Shown one piece after another: positions 1 to 11,609 of a stretch of 64,000 bases of DNA. Within the stretch, counting starts at the first letter, position 1; each line of letters begins with the position of its first letter. The position numbers were made by a program, and so were the translations under genes. Origin of the DNA: Irpex lacteus (taxonomy: Eukaryota; Basidiomycota; Agaricomycetes; Polyporales; Irpicaceae); the NCBI GenBank assembly GCA_001986395.2, contig MQVO02000011.1, positions 1,054,001 through 1,118,000 of the forward strand, in the 5' to 3' direction. Below the pieces are notes generated by a model, which saw only the letters and a program-made list of their open reading frames with translations, did no database searches and was not told where the DNA came from.

Positions 1-2766
1 AATGGAGATCGTACGTTTCACACCTAGCGAGTTCTCAAAGAGAAGCTGACTGAGATATCGCCTAGTTCCGCTTTCTCAGGATGGCAATATCGAGTTGCTT
101 GGGAAAGTTATCAGCGACCAGACCAAGATTTTCAACACCGTCTTCAACGGAACCAACGTTGAAGATATCCCTCAGACTTGGTGTTTATGTAAGTCGCCCC
201 TGTACACGACCAAGGCCCCTACTAAAGCACCGCTATAGACAAGGAAGTTGAAGGCTACTACGAGAACGGATTGCGTGCACCTGATTATGTCACTCTTCTC
301 TGGACAGACGATAAGTGAGTAAAATCAGCCTCACGATTATGAAGCCCTCGTACTGAAAATCACTCTTTAGCTGGGGCAACATTCGTCGCTTCCCTCTACT
401 CAGCGAGCGCAACCGTACCGGAGGTGCAGGCGTTTACTATCACGTACGGTCTCTATATCATTCTCCAGTGTATCTGCTCACCTTACCCTCTTACAGTACG
501 ACTACGTCGGCAATCCAAGAGACTACAAGTGGATCACTGTACGTAGGAACCACATATCTGGATCTTCCTGTACTCATACCAGCATATAGTCATCCCAAAT
601 CTCCAAGACATACGAACAGCTTTCCCTTGCTGTCGACAGACAAGCAGACCGTATTTGGATTCTCAACGTAGGCGACCTCAAGCCTTACGAGCTGGGCATC
701 GAGTTCTTCACGACGCTCGGCTGGGATGCATCTGTGTGGAACCCGAGTAACCTCGACACCTTCGTGACTTCCTGGGCACAACGGGAGTTTGGCGTATCTA
801 GCAAGGACGCAGTCATTGTTGCGGATATTATCGGGAACGTCACTCGTTGGAACGCGCGACGCAAGCCCGAATTGCTTAACCAGACTACTTACAGCCTCAC
901 GAACTACCGAGAGTGAGTTTCTCGTCAGTCGATTACGTGCGTTGCATGCTGACTTCATTTAGGGCGGATACCGTTCTCGCGAACTGGAAGGCGACAAGTG
1001 ACGCCTCGACGAAGATCTACAACTCCTTGTCCTCTGACAAGAAGGCCGCGTTCTTCGAGCTCGTCCATCATCCCGTCCAGGCCAGCTACACCGTCCAGAA
1101 TATGTGGATTGCGTCTGGCTTCAGCGCTCTTCGTGCCTCGCAGGCCAGGATCAGTGCTAACCAGTACGCGAACCAGGTTGAGGATCTCTTCGAACAGGAT
1201 TACCAGCTGGAGCAGCAGTACCACCAATTGTTGAACGGTATGTCTTATTCAACTTGTTCCGTGACTACGGAAGAGAGTAGCGACTGAACTCGTTCGTTTA
1301 CAGGCAAGTGGGACCATATGATGGACCAAACGCACGTCATGTACTACTACTGGCAGCAACCCATGGCAAATACGTGAGCCACACACATTCTGATGTCCAC
1401 AACCTTTTTCTTACGGATAAACAGGATGCCACCCATCACACGGGTACAAGCTAAGAAGCAAGCATTGCCCGGACCTCTGAGAGTCGGAATCGAGGGCTCT
1501 TTGGGTGCATGGTAAGATAGTGAATTTTATAACAGTGCCATACAGGTATGAACGCTCGTTTACAGGCCCGGAGATAACTCGAACCAGTGTGCTCAAGGCT
1601 ACAACTGCCCTCCACCGACATTGACTTTCGATCCCTATCTTCCATTCGGAAACCGTTACATTGATATCGGTGCTGGAGGTCCTAATACTTTCAAGTATGC
1701 TCTCAAGAGCAACGTTACCTGGCTTAAGCTATCATCGACTAGCGGAACTATCACCAAGGATTCGGCTGACGAGCGCATCTTCGTCTCAGTCGATTGGAGC
1801 AAGGTTACAGGTGTCGAGGCTGCTACCATTCAGATCACAGCGAACGCCACCGGTCAAGCTTCCACTTCGCAGTCGGTCTCGGTCGTTGCCAACCACACTG
1901 CGGTACCCTCTGATTTCCACGGTATGTTCTCACAAATTCTTTTCTCAGCAACTCAGTCTGACGCGATGGAATCTAGGATTTGTTGAGGGTGATGGTGCTG
2001 TATCGATCGAGGCTGCTCATGCATCAAGGAACACCTCCGTCGATGGTATCAGCTGGATCGAGCTCCCTGGGTACGGCCGTACAGTGTCTGCCGTCACGCC
2101 CTGGCCGAGAGGTGGTGATGAGAAGAACTTCACCGCCGGTACTGGACCGAGTGTGTAAGTGATACTCCTGCCATATTTTTCATGTATGCTTGCTAACTCA
2201 CGATATTCTACGCAGCGAATACGATTTCTACACCTTCAACACCATCTCTGGCGGAGGCAACGTTACTGTTACTACATACGTTGCTCCAACTCTCAACGGC
2301 CTCGGTCCCGACCAACGTCTCAAGATCGCAGTCCAGGTAGACTCGTTGGATCCCGTTACCACTCAGTTCATTCCTGCCGAGACACCAGGCAATGTACCGC
2401 CTGGATGGGATGGTCTCGATGGCTTTGTCGTAAGTACTTTCGGCGAGGACGATTATATTTTTCTGGCCCTGACGATACTGCTCTAGGCTAACAGCATCGT
2501 GTCGGTCCCCAACGTGATTGATGTTGCTCCTGGAGCGCATACACTCAAGGTAAGCAACCCATGCTTTGCTTGGAGTGTTCGCAAGGCGACTCACTTCGAT
2601 GATCACTAGATATGGATGGTTGAACCAACCGTCATCGTCCAAAAGATTGTAATCAGTGAGTACACCGGCTTCGCCTGCGTTTCCTACATCTTATTTCTAA
2701 ATCTTCCTAGACACTGGCGGTGTACTGCCGAGCTATCTCGGCCCACCGGAAAGTATCAGGGTTTGA
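1..2766 (+). CDS. GH115 xylan alpha-1,2-glucuronidase, 3' part (5' end outside window)
   Basis: Glycoside hydrolase family 115 enzymes remove (4-O-methyl)glucuronic acid from xylan side chains and are usually secreted by wood-decay fungi. The exons I splice are 1-10, 80-188, 239-314, 371-443, 497-538, 590-912, 963-1237, 1304-1373, 1425-1511, 1566-1921, 1977-2154, 2216-2429, 2487-2549, 2610-2655 and 2711-2766; all keep frame. Family-like stretches are seen in order: TLLWTDDNWGNIRR, then a segment ending DRIWILNVGDLKP (590-700), a helical region around HPVQASYTVQNMW, and the C-terminal beta-rich part with DFHGFVEGDGAVSIEA and a final IVINTGGVLPSYLGPPES. The start and any signal peptide lie left of the window. 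The stop is TGA at 2764-2766. Its neighbour is on the opposite strand and ends 157 bp away, so the two genes converge. The family call is firm; substrate is inferred from the family. Confidence 0.93.
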
Positions 2767-2923
2767 GGGCATGCCAAACCTGGGCATCAGCTGAATTCAT
2801 AAGTATCATACTTGCTTACATGGGTCATAAATATTGTAAATTACGGGCATCTCACAGTCGCAATCACAAGCTCCAGCTCGTGGCGATGAATTGTTTTTAT
2901 GAAAGAGAGAAATATATAATGAA

Positions 2924-5381
2924 TTATATCCTCGAAGGGCGAACGGCGCGTGGTGTTGAACCTGGATCCACAATGTCTCCTTCCATAGATATGACAGAGT
3001 TTGCTTCGCCAGGAGGAGAAATAGAAGGAATTGTACTTCCAGGGGCTCTCCTCTCTACCATACTAGCACCGAAAGGATCAGACATGCGGAAATATCCCGA
3101 AGGACTCTTGATGGACTTGGCCGATTCGCGATGCGAGCGGGAAGGGTTCTCCGGTTGAAGAGTGTCCACTTGAAGAGCGGATGGCGCATTGGCGGCGAAA
3201 GACTTCTCGGAAGGGTGGATGAAGGGGTTCTCGATGTTCTGGGTGGTTGTGTTCGAACGAGAACGTGTCGTAGGATTTGAGCCTGCCGGTTTGACTTGAG
3301 TGTCATGAGGAGAATGACGAGGAGTGTCGTAGTCAAGATCAGAAAAGTTTGTGGGCGGGCGACTGTGTTCGGCACCGGGGTCTGTTACTCGTATCACAGG
3401 GATAGCAGGTACGGCGGGCGATGTGTATGCATGATCAGCATAAGCCAGCTCAGACTCTACACCAGAGAATATGAGCCCAGTCGTGGACCCGGGCGGCGTG
3501 GCTGCAGGGTAGGAACCGGTGCTGTCGCGATCATGCGGGTGTGATGGAGCGGGCACCTGCACGGCAGGCTCGATGTAGCGCCCTAGATAATCTGCGACCA
3601 TAGCCGTTTGGGTCTGTTGCATCTCAGCGGTGGGAGGTGCGCCGAGACCAAGAGGGTGTCCGTCTGTGGAACGATATGTGCCTAGGATACCGGCGGCGGC
3701 GGGCGTTGGGGCCCTGGATTCGCCCATACGTGTTCCAATCCACGAATCAGCACTGTAACGCCAGAGCTCCCGCCTAGACTTTTCTGCCTTGGCCTTTCGG
3801 TACCTTGAAACGAGGCGGAAGAGGACTAGAAGGATGGCGCAGAGAACGGCGAGACCCCCAATGGCAGATGCAACACCTATGATAACGTTCTTGTGTGATG
3901 ATGAACCACTAGAACACAGCGTCAGGTTCCATCATGGATTGTCGGGAAGTCATGGCTCTACATACCTCGAAGTCGCGTTCTGGTTCATCCCAGATTGCAA
4001 ACTGCCGGACATGCTTGACGGGGATGCAGCTGGGTTTATGATGGATGGTACATCCGTCACTACTGTGTCTGTCAGGGTTGGCACGGCTAGCAAAGTTGTA
4101 GGGGACGGAGACGACTGAGAGCTGCTGCTATAACTTGAATCAGCACGCGAAATATCGAAATGGAGATATCTTTCACCTTGTCTTGAAGAAATTCTGGCTC
4201 AAGTGAACACTAGAAGAGGTGCGCAACGGCGACGAAGAGGAGGTATGGCTAGATGAGGACGAGATGGGCTGCGAAGATGAAAAAGAAGAGGACAATGGTT
4301 GCGAACTGCTGGACTCTGTACTTGTGCCCGAGGTAGATGATATCGAAGGTGATGATTGCACAGGAGGGATTGTCGTTGCCGATGTCAGCGGCGAACTGCT
4401 TTCCGACCCAGTAGAAGAGGAGCTTTGCTGCGAGTCTGTCGAAGAACTGGTAATAGAAAATCAGCATGCATTCTTATAGATTGCTCTTGTGAGACGCACC
4501 TCGGAGATGGCTGTGAGCTGGTAGATGTTCCATTGAGTGGTGGTGCGTTGAAGTGAGAAAGCGTAGGGACAGGGGAATCAAAAGAGAGACTTGGAGTGAA
4601 CTCATCCTGTTGCACGAAAGGAAAACTCTTCAATATCGAATGTAGGCGGAAGCAGGACGTCTAGAGCACTTACAGCTCGTCGCTGAGCTACACCTTGGTG
4701 AGGCAAACGGGGCCATGTAGAGGGCATGATAAACGACTCTCGCTACATGATCGAGGAAAGTATCATAGTTAGTAAGTACCGAGCTAACTAGCCAAATGAA
4801 CGAGTAATCGAGCATGCACGTACGATGTCGAAGTTTCCCACCTGCAATAGTAGCGTTAATCGGGAGCGGGGAGCCAATAACTTACGAGAAATACAGCGAA
4901 AGAAGAGGAAAGAAAGAGAAGAAGGTGGTGGGACACACGGGGGAAAGAGCGAAACCGTTGCACCCCGTCATACTCACGAAGTTGCCCACTGTATAGGTGT
5001 TTGGGCAGGGGGTCTCTGATGCACAAGTGCATCGATGATGGTCGCAAGGAACCCTAGGGAACTGCAACTACCAGCGAGACCAGTCTCGGTCCGAGCTTCG
5101 ATCGAGAGAGCGCGGCAACAGAGACCCCACCTACTGCTCTCAGCTGATGATACGAAGCAGATGGCTGCGACACGACCATGGAACAGCGCTGGTGATGTCG
5201 GGCGTGATGCGACCTGGATCACGCACAGCTGAGGAGTGAGCAGAGGTTCGGCAGGGTGTGAACGGCGACGAGAGCTCACTTTAGATATCCCGTTTCTATT
5301 GTCCGTCGAGGAGAGGTGAGGGTGAAAGGTAGAACATCGGGAGCCGATCACGCTCTGATGCATGATGTCCGAGGTAACCAC
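2924..5381 (-). CDS. Ser/Thr-rich single-pass membrane protein (Mid2-like layout), 5' end uncertain
   Basis: I do not recognise a named family. Reading 5' to 3' on the minus strand, the supported exons are 4978-5061 (Cys-rich, with CDHHRCTCASETPC), an 18-nt microexon 4824-4841, 4674-4742, 4500-4606, 4177-4446 (almost pure Ser/Thr), 3966-4127 and 2924-3908. All joins are in phase. The last exon starts with a membrane segment (NVIIGVASAIGGLAVLCAIL, then LVLFRLV) followed by basic residues and a 270-residue cytoplasmic tail rich in Pro, Ser and Thr. A mucin-like ectodomain, one membrane span and a disordered tail resemble fungal wall-stress sensors, but this is only layout similarity. The first exon is not settled: ATG candidates lie near 5357-5381, yet I could not find a convincing signal peptide joined in phase to the Cys-rich exon. 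Confidence 0.62.
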
Positions 5382-5770
5382 ATGAAACTCGCTTTTCGCA
5401 CGTACTTATAGCACGTAGACGCGCAGACTACAGCCATCAATCAAAGCAGTGACGCAAGAGATATAAAATGTGTCGTACTCACTATGTAAACCAAACTTCA
5501 ATCCCCTCGAGAGACACCAGAATGCTGGAAGAAATACATTGCTAGAAGTGGTCTGTAGTCGCTACAGGAGGACCCATGGGGATTAAAAGTACAAAGCTAT
5601 ACAGTACGCAACTAGCGTCGCCGGAAAAGTCAAGCATAGGGTCACACCGCGCGACGCACTCTGTAAACAGTCCGTTAGTATGCGCACGACACGGTTCGAG
5701 CATAAGCAATTCAGCAGCATACATACCTACTCCTACCACACCTCCGCTCACCATCGCCCCTCCTCCATCA
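5382..5770. other. Intergenic, no gene seen
   Basis: About 390 bp between the putative 5' end of the membrane-protein gene and the stop of the Cdc20-like gene, both on the minus strand. It must hold the promoter of the former and the 3' UTR of the latter. I see no coding frame or repeat. Confidence 0.5.
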
Positions 5771-7546
5771 TCATCGGATCCTACCGTCGATACTAAGAGC
5801 ACTAGCCGTCCTGCGAAGCGTCGGCCGAGCCCACACGTCCCAAATCTTCAACTTGTTCTCTTCTGGTACAGCAAGCACGATCTTCTGTCCATTAGGGCTC
5901 AACAAGCTACCAGCGATATTGCTATTCGCTCCAGGCAGCGTCACAACGTGCCTCAAGCTGGGGTAGGAGTGCACAACGACGGAGTTACTGTAAGGAGAGG
6001 GTATAGGGTCGTTGTCGATGAGCTGCAAATCTTCTGTATAAGTCTGGGGTGCACTTGTCGTCTTGCCTGGGCCGTGTGTGCTTAGAATCTCTTTGCAGTG
6101 CGAGGAGAAGTGGAGGGACGTCACGGGGGCGTCCAGTTCTATCTTGTCCGGGTGCGCAGAGTTGAACATGGATGATGTAGAGCCACCGACTGTCCATACA
6201 CGGATGGTTCCCGTCTTCTCTGGTGTAGAGTCACCTGTGGCGAGGATCTTCGTCTGCCATGGGCACCAAGCGAGAGCCTATAATACTTCGGGGTCAGTGA
6301 TAGGCGGAACTGGAGCGAAGGAAACAATTACGGTGACTGCGCCTGTATGCTGTATCTTCCTACGTCTTTGGACCACATCCCCAACTTCCTCCACAGGGAC
6401 GCCCGGTTGTCGGATATCCCATACGAGCACGACACCAGTTTCGTCTCCACTAGCATATAATCTGCCCTCGGTATTCCACGCGAGGCTAGTAATCTTCGCT
6501 TGATGTCTCGTGACCCGCTTGATAGTATCCTTCGCCTTTGGTGTTCGCGAGTCGTAGTGCTTGATAGTCCCTTTCTGGAAACCAACAGTCAGTGTATGAG
6601 TGTTCCACTTCATAACTGACGCCCCGGAAGCCTGCCAAGTAGTGGTGTTCTTCTTTGCCGAAATGTCCCAAATCTGTACGCATCCCGTAGATGTCCCGGC
6701 TGCAACGATGTTCGGCTGGTCCTTACCAGCACATTCGAGTAGACGAAGGTCCCCTGCGCTCTCCTTGAGCTTGCACAACTGCGCGACGTCCTCATTGGTC
6801 GAAAGGTTCTTATAGTGCACCCGATTACCGCGTCCGAACACGAGAACGTTGTTCACGGACCAACTAACTGGCCACGTCTTGGCCGCTTCATCGCCAGTCG
6901 CAGTGGCGAAGAAATCAATGAACACCTTCCCGACGCGCATGTTATGCTTGGCCGACGTCTCCGGGTACGTTTGGACGGCGGGGGATTCCGACCGGTGCGA
7001 CCTTAGGTCCATCGAACTGACAGATGTGCTCCGCATCAACGCCATTCTGCTGTGCAGCGTCTCGTCGATCTCTGTGCGACGTGAGGTTGAGATATCCGAG
7101 TACGAGGAAGCTGCACTGAGCAGACGCGGTCTCATGGTATTTTTGTAGGCCCTCCTCTTGGTTGGAGTTCGCTGAATCGGAGTGAGCGCATGTCACGGCA
7201 TGAGACGGAATTCGGCGCTCACCAAGAGACTAAGACTAAACGACGATACGGACGCAGACGACACGAACGACTCGTCCCCCAATCCCGCGAACGAGGTGGC
7301 ACCAGCCAACCTCGGCCTTTTCACCTCTTCCAATTCTTCCTCGACCTCATACTCGCTGAGAGAGGAGATGGTACGCTTCCTAGTCGTATCTTCACGCGTC
7401 GGTTCCGGCGGAGTAGCAGGTCCGTTACTACTCGCACAGACGCGTCACAAAGTACCAACACACAACTTAGGATATCATTAACGCGTGTAGAATGCATCAA
7501 CATACCTTGAACTTGAGCCTGAGGACTGAGACGAAACCAGGGACAT
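5771..7546 (-). CDS. Divergent Cdc20/Cdh1-type WD40 protein (APC/C activator family)
   Basis: Exons 7506-7546, 7223-7430, 6332-7156 and 5771-6277 give a 526-residue protein. The C-terminal two thirds is a WD40 propeller with the fizzy-family blade order: VSWSVNNVLVFGRGNRVHY, a blade with GCVQIWDI, one with LYASGDETGVVLVWDIRQ, then the family hallmark GAVTALAWCPWQTKILATGD, a blade ending TIRVWTVGG, LHFSSHCKEILSTHG and a last blade with ENKLKIWDVW. The protein ends in Ile-Arg, the IR tail that APC/C activators use to dock on TPR subunits. The N-terminal half is Ser-rich and basic, and I find no clear C-box (DRF/Y-I-P-x-R). Known activators recruit substrates to the anaphase-promoting complex; that this protein does so is inference. 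The start ATG at 7546 opens a short exon that joins in phase. It is divergent from the deaminase gene (622 bp apart). Confidence 0.85.
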
Positions 7547-8168
7547 CGCGACACGGAAGAGAGACGAAAGAAAGAGACGCTGGGAGACAGGAGAAACAGA
7601 GCCCGTTGGCTTTTATTGCCACGAGTCGGAGATCGGATGATGTATCTCTAGATCTTGATCGTGTTGTTGTCGCGGTGTTGACGCGTTGAGTGTACAACCT
7701 GATTATAGCCAGCAGAACGTTGGGATGAACTGCTGGAGAGAAGGAATACTCAGGACAGGCAAAACATCGAAGGGGACGAAGTGAAATATGAGGCGGGCCA
7801 GGACAGCGACAATCCATCAATTTGTCGTGATGTCAATGTCATTGCGCGTCATGAAATGGCCAGAACATATTCAGGCCATTGTTGACTCTCAGCAATGCTT
7901 AAACGGTGTGAATACTGCAGGGGAAGTAGTTACTTTTTGACCAGGACCAGAAAGAAGACCGTGCTTTACTCAGTTTGAACGCCGGACTGTAATCACCAAA
8001 GTTGCCAAATCCGGCCAAATATAACGAGATCGAATCGGGTGTGATGAACGGACCAATCATATCTGTCTTCTTACTCTGCTCTAAACCACCATCTGCTAAA
8101 TATCCCGCAAGTCCAAGTGCATAACCACGAGTACTTCTGATTTATCTCGAATCACATCCATACCTAAG
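7547..8168. promoter_or_regulatory. Shared divergent promoter region
   Basis: This 622-bp gap separates the start codons of the minus-strand Cdc20-like gene and the plus-strand deaminase-like gene. It therefore must hold both promoters. I see no further gene and no motif I would name. Confidence 0.45.
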
Positions 8169-9021
8169 ATGAACAAGACACAGTACTATCTATCCCAGTG
8201 TGCTGAGGCAGCCACCAAGAGTCCAATGTGTTTTACCCTCGGAGCAGTCATGGTCAAAGGCGGCAAGATTATCTCGACAGGGTACAACCACTATCGTACT
8301 CACTATGACGGCAACGATTTAGGGGGCCATGGGCATCGAAAGGTAGACCTGTTTTAAATGCTTGTTTTATAGATCTGATACTGACCTCGTTATGTCTCCT
8401 ATAAATACAGCCGGTCTCCATGCACGCGGAGATGCACGCCATCTACAGTTTCACTGGCATGTCTCCTTCGTTCAAGACGCAGGTTCAAGCCATTCAACGA
8501 CAAACTACGTGCAAAAAACCGCACAAACAGCGTAAATTATGTGCCAAAGGGGTCAAAGACTCGTCCAAAGTCAAAGCATGAGGCCCTACCCCTGTCGCCT
8601 CCGTCCAGGCAACACCACGACCACGACTCGCCATCGGGTAGCACTTGTAGTGATTCAGACGACTGCGAGATAATTCCTCCGACCTGGCAGCCAGGCAAGG
8701 GCTGGAACGTGCGCCGCCGACAGTCCCGAGTCAACGGTGCGGACATCTACGTCGCGAGGATGACGAAGAACGGCACGGGGTCTGCGAAGCCGTGTTGGAG
8801 GTGTCTAGAGTGGTGTCGGTGGGCGGGTGTGAAGAGGGTGTTTCATTGGAATAGCGAGGAGGGGAGGTTTGATGTCGTGAAGGTGAATGGGGATGGGAGG
8901 GAGAATTATGAGACGAGGGCGGATGGGCGGTTGTTCGCTGGGAAGGTGAGTCGAGTATGATTGTTTTACTTTGTTGGATGTCAGACTTACGATATGCACG
9001 TTGATACAGGTTTTGCGTTAG
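8169..9021 (+). CDS. Cytidine/dCMP deaminase-fold protein with an apparent frame break
   Basis: Exons 8169-8342, 8411-8945 and 9010-9021 encode about 239 residues if one base shift is allowed. Exon 1 reads MNKTQYYLSQCAEAATKSP and continues with FTLGAVMVKGGKIISTGYNH, typical of the deaminase beta1-beta2 region. Exon 2 opens with PVSMHAEMHAIY, which gives the zinc-binding His63 and catalytic Glu65 (HAE). Further on KPCWRCLEWC supplies the two zinc cysteines (PCxxC). These two halves lie in different frames: the first frame hits TGA at 8580-8582, while the second is open from upstream of 8541. Loss of one A in the A6 run near 8511-8516, or one G in the GGGG run near 8547, would restore it. The last 12-nt exon ends VLR-stop. 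The substrate (nucleotide, RNA or small molecule) cannot be read from the sequence. The gene converges with the FAD monooxygenase, 177 bp apart. Confidence 0.72.
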
Positions 9022-9198
9022 TCTGTTCGCCGCGAAATGTATGATATGACATATCGTATGCCACTGCCAGTTGTGAGCAACTCATTGCCCCTAATGTTCT
9101 ATGCATACGACAGCTATATGGTGTTCTCGCACATACCGAGTAAGCGATGATTTTCATAACGGACAGATCTTCAGTCCAGCTTGACAGTCTCACACGCC

Positions 9199-10955
9199 TC
9201 ACATACGACTTCTACGGCTCCCCTCTGCAAGTTCCCCAATCTCCCTCTCCCCAACCTCCTCCCACCACCTCTCAACAACCTCATCCGCATCATACCCAAA
9301 CTGCGCCTCAGTCTTTCTCTCATCCGCCCACTGATTCGCACTCCCCTCCCCCTCTCCACCACCATTGCGATCTCTTTCCCTATCTCTCCGCGCAGCCTCC
9401 CGCATGCTCTCATCCCTCTTTCGCTGTTCCTCTCCATCTTCGAGGTGGAATATCGTCTGGTTTAACCTACTGCTTTCTTGCGTCTCAGTCGCTCGAGGAA
9501 GTCTTAGGGCTTCGTATGCGTGTAGCAGTGGTTTTATTTGGGATGTGTGGGTGAGGCGGGAGAAGAGGTTGCCGAGGACTGCGGCGTCTTCGATGGCCAT
9601 GGCTGCGCCTTGTGCACGATATGGCTGCGAAGCAAGCCGGTGAGTTCATAACTAAAACACGATGTGTTTTGACTTACGAGCATTGGATGGCAGGCATCCC
9701 CTAATAATGTTATCCTACCAGAGGGATGAACCCACGTCTCCAGTGGCTCTCTGTCCATCAACCGCCATTTCAAAGTTGACGAGACGTGGGACAACATCTT
9801 TCGTACACTGCGAGGTTTGGCAAAGATCGGTATATGAACTTTCGCGTGAAGATACCAACAAGAAAAGCACAACAAGACTCACCGAGGCTCGAAATCAGCA
9901 AAGTCAGCCCTCATCTTATCTGCGCTCCCCTCCGCGGTCCAAGATTCCACAGATCCATCGTCCGGATGTGCAAGCACGATATTATACTCCTTCTTCGCTC
10001 TCTTCCATCCCAAAGCCCCATCAAACCGAACTCCTCATCAGCTCGAAATATATACCACACACCAAGGGGACGAACGTACGATACAATACGCCATAATATG
10101 CCTCTTCGGACCCATCCACCCCGTCATCTCCGGTCTATCCACAAACGGTTTCAGCTCCGGGTCTTGGATCATAACCTCGGTGGGTATTATAGCTCGGTAA
10201 ACCGCGTCGCCCGTCGGACGAGGTGGTTTCGCTACTTTTCCAGCTCCGGCTAACACGATGCGCTGGACGACGCTTTTGATGCCATCTGCGCCGACTACGA
10301 GGTCTCCTGTTACGGTGTGTCCGTTAGAGAGAGTTACGGTGGCTTCTTGTGTGGTAGGGGAGATCGTTATTTCGGTTACGGTTGAGTTGAGGCGAAGGGT
10401 GACGGGTTCGCGGTCGTCCTGGTGCTCATTGGGAGACTCAAGAGGCTTGCCATCTCCATCCTGCACGCAAAGATTGAGCAGTCCCACCAACAATCTGTGA
10501 TAATCCGCCCTATGGATATGCCAATACGCCCACTCCTTCCTTTCCTTTCCTTCCTCCTTCTCTCCTTCCGCCTTCCCACTCCCACCCCCATTCTCTTCAA
10601 CATTCCACCTCCACTGCGTCTCCCCCACCACACTCCCACACTCATACCTCCTAAGCACCACAGCCCTCGGCCTCACCGCTCTCCCACCACTCTCACTCGG
10701 ATCTTCTATCTTCTCCTTCGGCAGGCCCCAACGAGCGAGCAGACGAGCGACGTTAGGCGTGATTTGGATCCCTGCGCCCACTTCGCCGATGTGGGAAGAG
10801 GATTCGAGGATAGTGATTGTGTGGCCTGCGCGCGAGAGGGTGTGTGCGGCTGCGAGTCCGCCGATGCCGCATCCTACTATGATTATGTGTAGGCGGACAC
10901 TTGCTTGTCGGTGTGGTTGCGAGGACGTAGACGAAGGCTGTGAGGAGTCTGTCAT
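9199..10955 (-). CDS. FAD-dependent monooxygenase, salicylate-hydroxylase-like
   Basis: Exons 10080-10955, 9883-10001, 9678-9807 and 9199-9624 join in phase to 516 residues. The protein has the three signatures of group A flavoprotein hydroxylases: a dinucleotide-binding GxGxxG at residues 28-33 (HIIIVGCGIGGLAAA) followed by GEVGAGIQITPNVAR, the central DG motif (GDLVVGADGIKS), and the FAD-ribityl GD motif (ITLLGDACHPMLPYRAQGAA) near residue 370. Such enzymes use NAD(P)H and O2 to hydroxylate aromatic or similar substrates; 6-hydroxynicotinate, salicylate and kynurenine hydroxylases share the fold. The C-terminal 100 residues are rich in Arg, Glu and Gly and low in complexity. No transmembrane anchor or targeting peptide is obvious, so a cytosolic enzyme is likely. 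The specific substrate is unknown, and there is no biosynthetic cluster around it. Confidence 0.9.
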
Positions 10956-11609
10956 AGTCGAGCTAGGACCTGGTACAAGGTAAGTATGTGGTAGAGGGCC
11001 ACCGTCAAGACGTACCTACCTGCTGCTGTGCGTATATACGACACGAAAGAGCATGAAGTCTTCTGCCGGTTCAACGTGAGAACACCGACATAAGTAAGTA
11101 CTGAGACCTGACAGGTTGTCGGGAGCTATAGGTTATACCATACTTCAGGTATGACTACAATGCAATTGAGTCTGTACGCAGCACCCATGCGGTCATTTGG
11201 TTCTTGAATTCTATGTCCTGGGTGAATGGTGCTATGGTTAGATGATTCGCCGGTCGGCGAGATGACATGCCAGTGGTAAGATGTGGGTATATCGAGGGTT
11301 GGGAGTTTACTGCGCAAAGCATTTTAGTGTTCGTGATTGTAACGACACCTGCTGTTAGCTCTTGCATTACACTCGCCATTATGATATGTGAATATAATCT
11401 CACCGCACGAGTTACTCATGATAGTCAAGGATAAATAAACGTACCTGGCCTACCTTGGAGCACTCACAACCACGATTCCACAACGCACACTGGCACTAGC
11501 CTGTGATCACTGTACATGAGCAGGGATCTATAGCCTATTACAACCAAAGATTAAGCGACCATACTAATACTTATAAAACAGCACCTCTCATCACCCAGCC
11601 TCCCAAAAA
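10956..11609. other. Intergenic, no gene seen
   Basis: About 650 bp between the start of the monooxygenase gene and the stop of OXA1, both on the minus strand. It should carry the monooxygenase promoter and the OXA1 3' UTR. No coding frame with splice support or codon consistency is visible. Confidence 0.5.
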
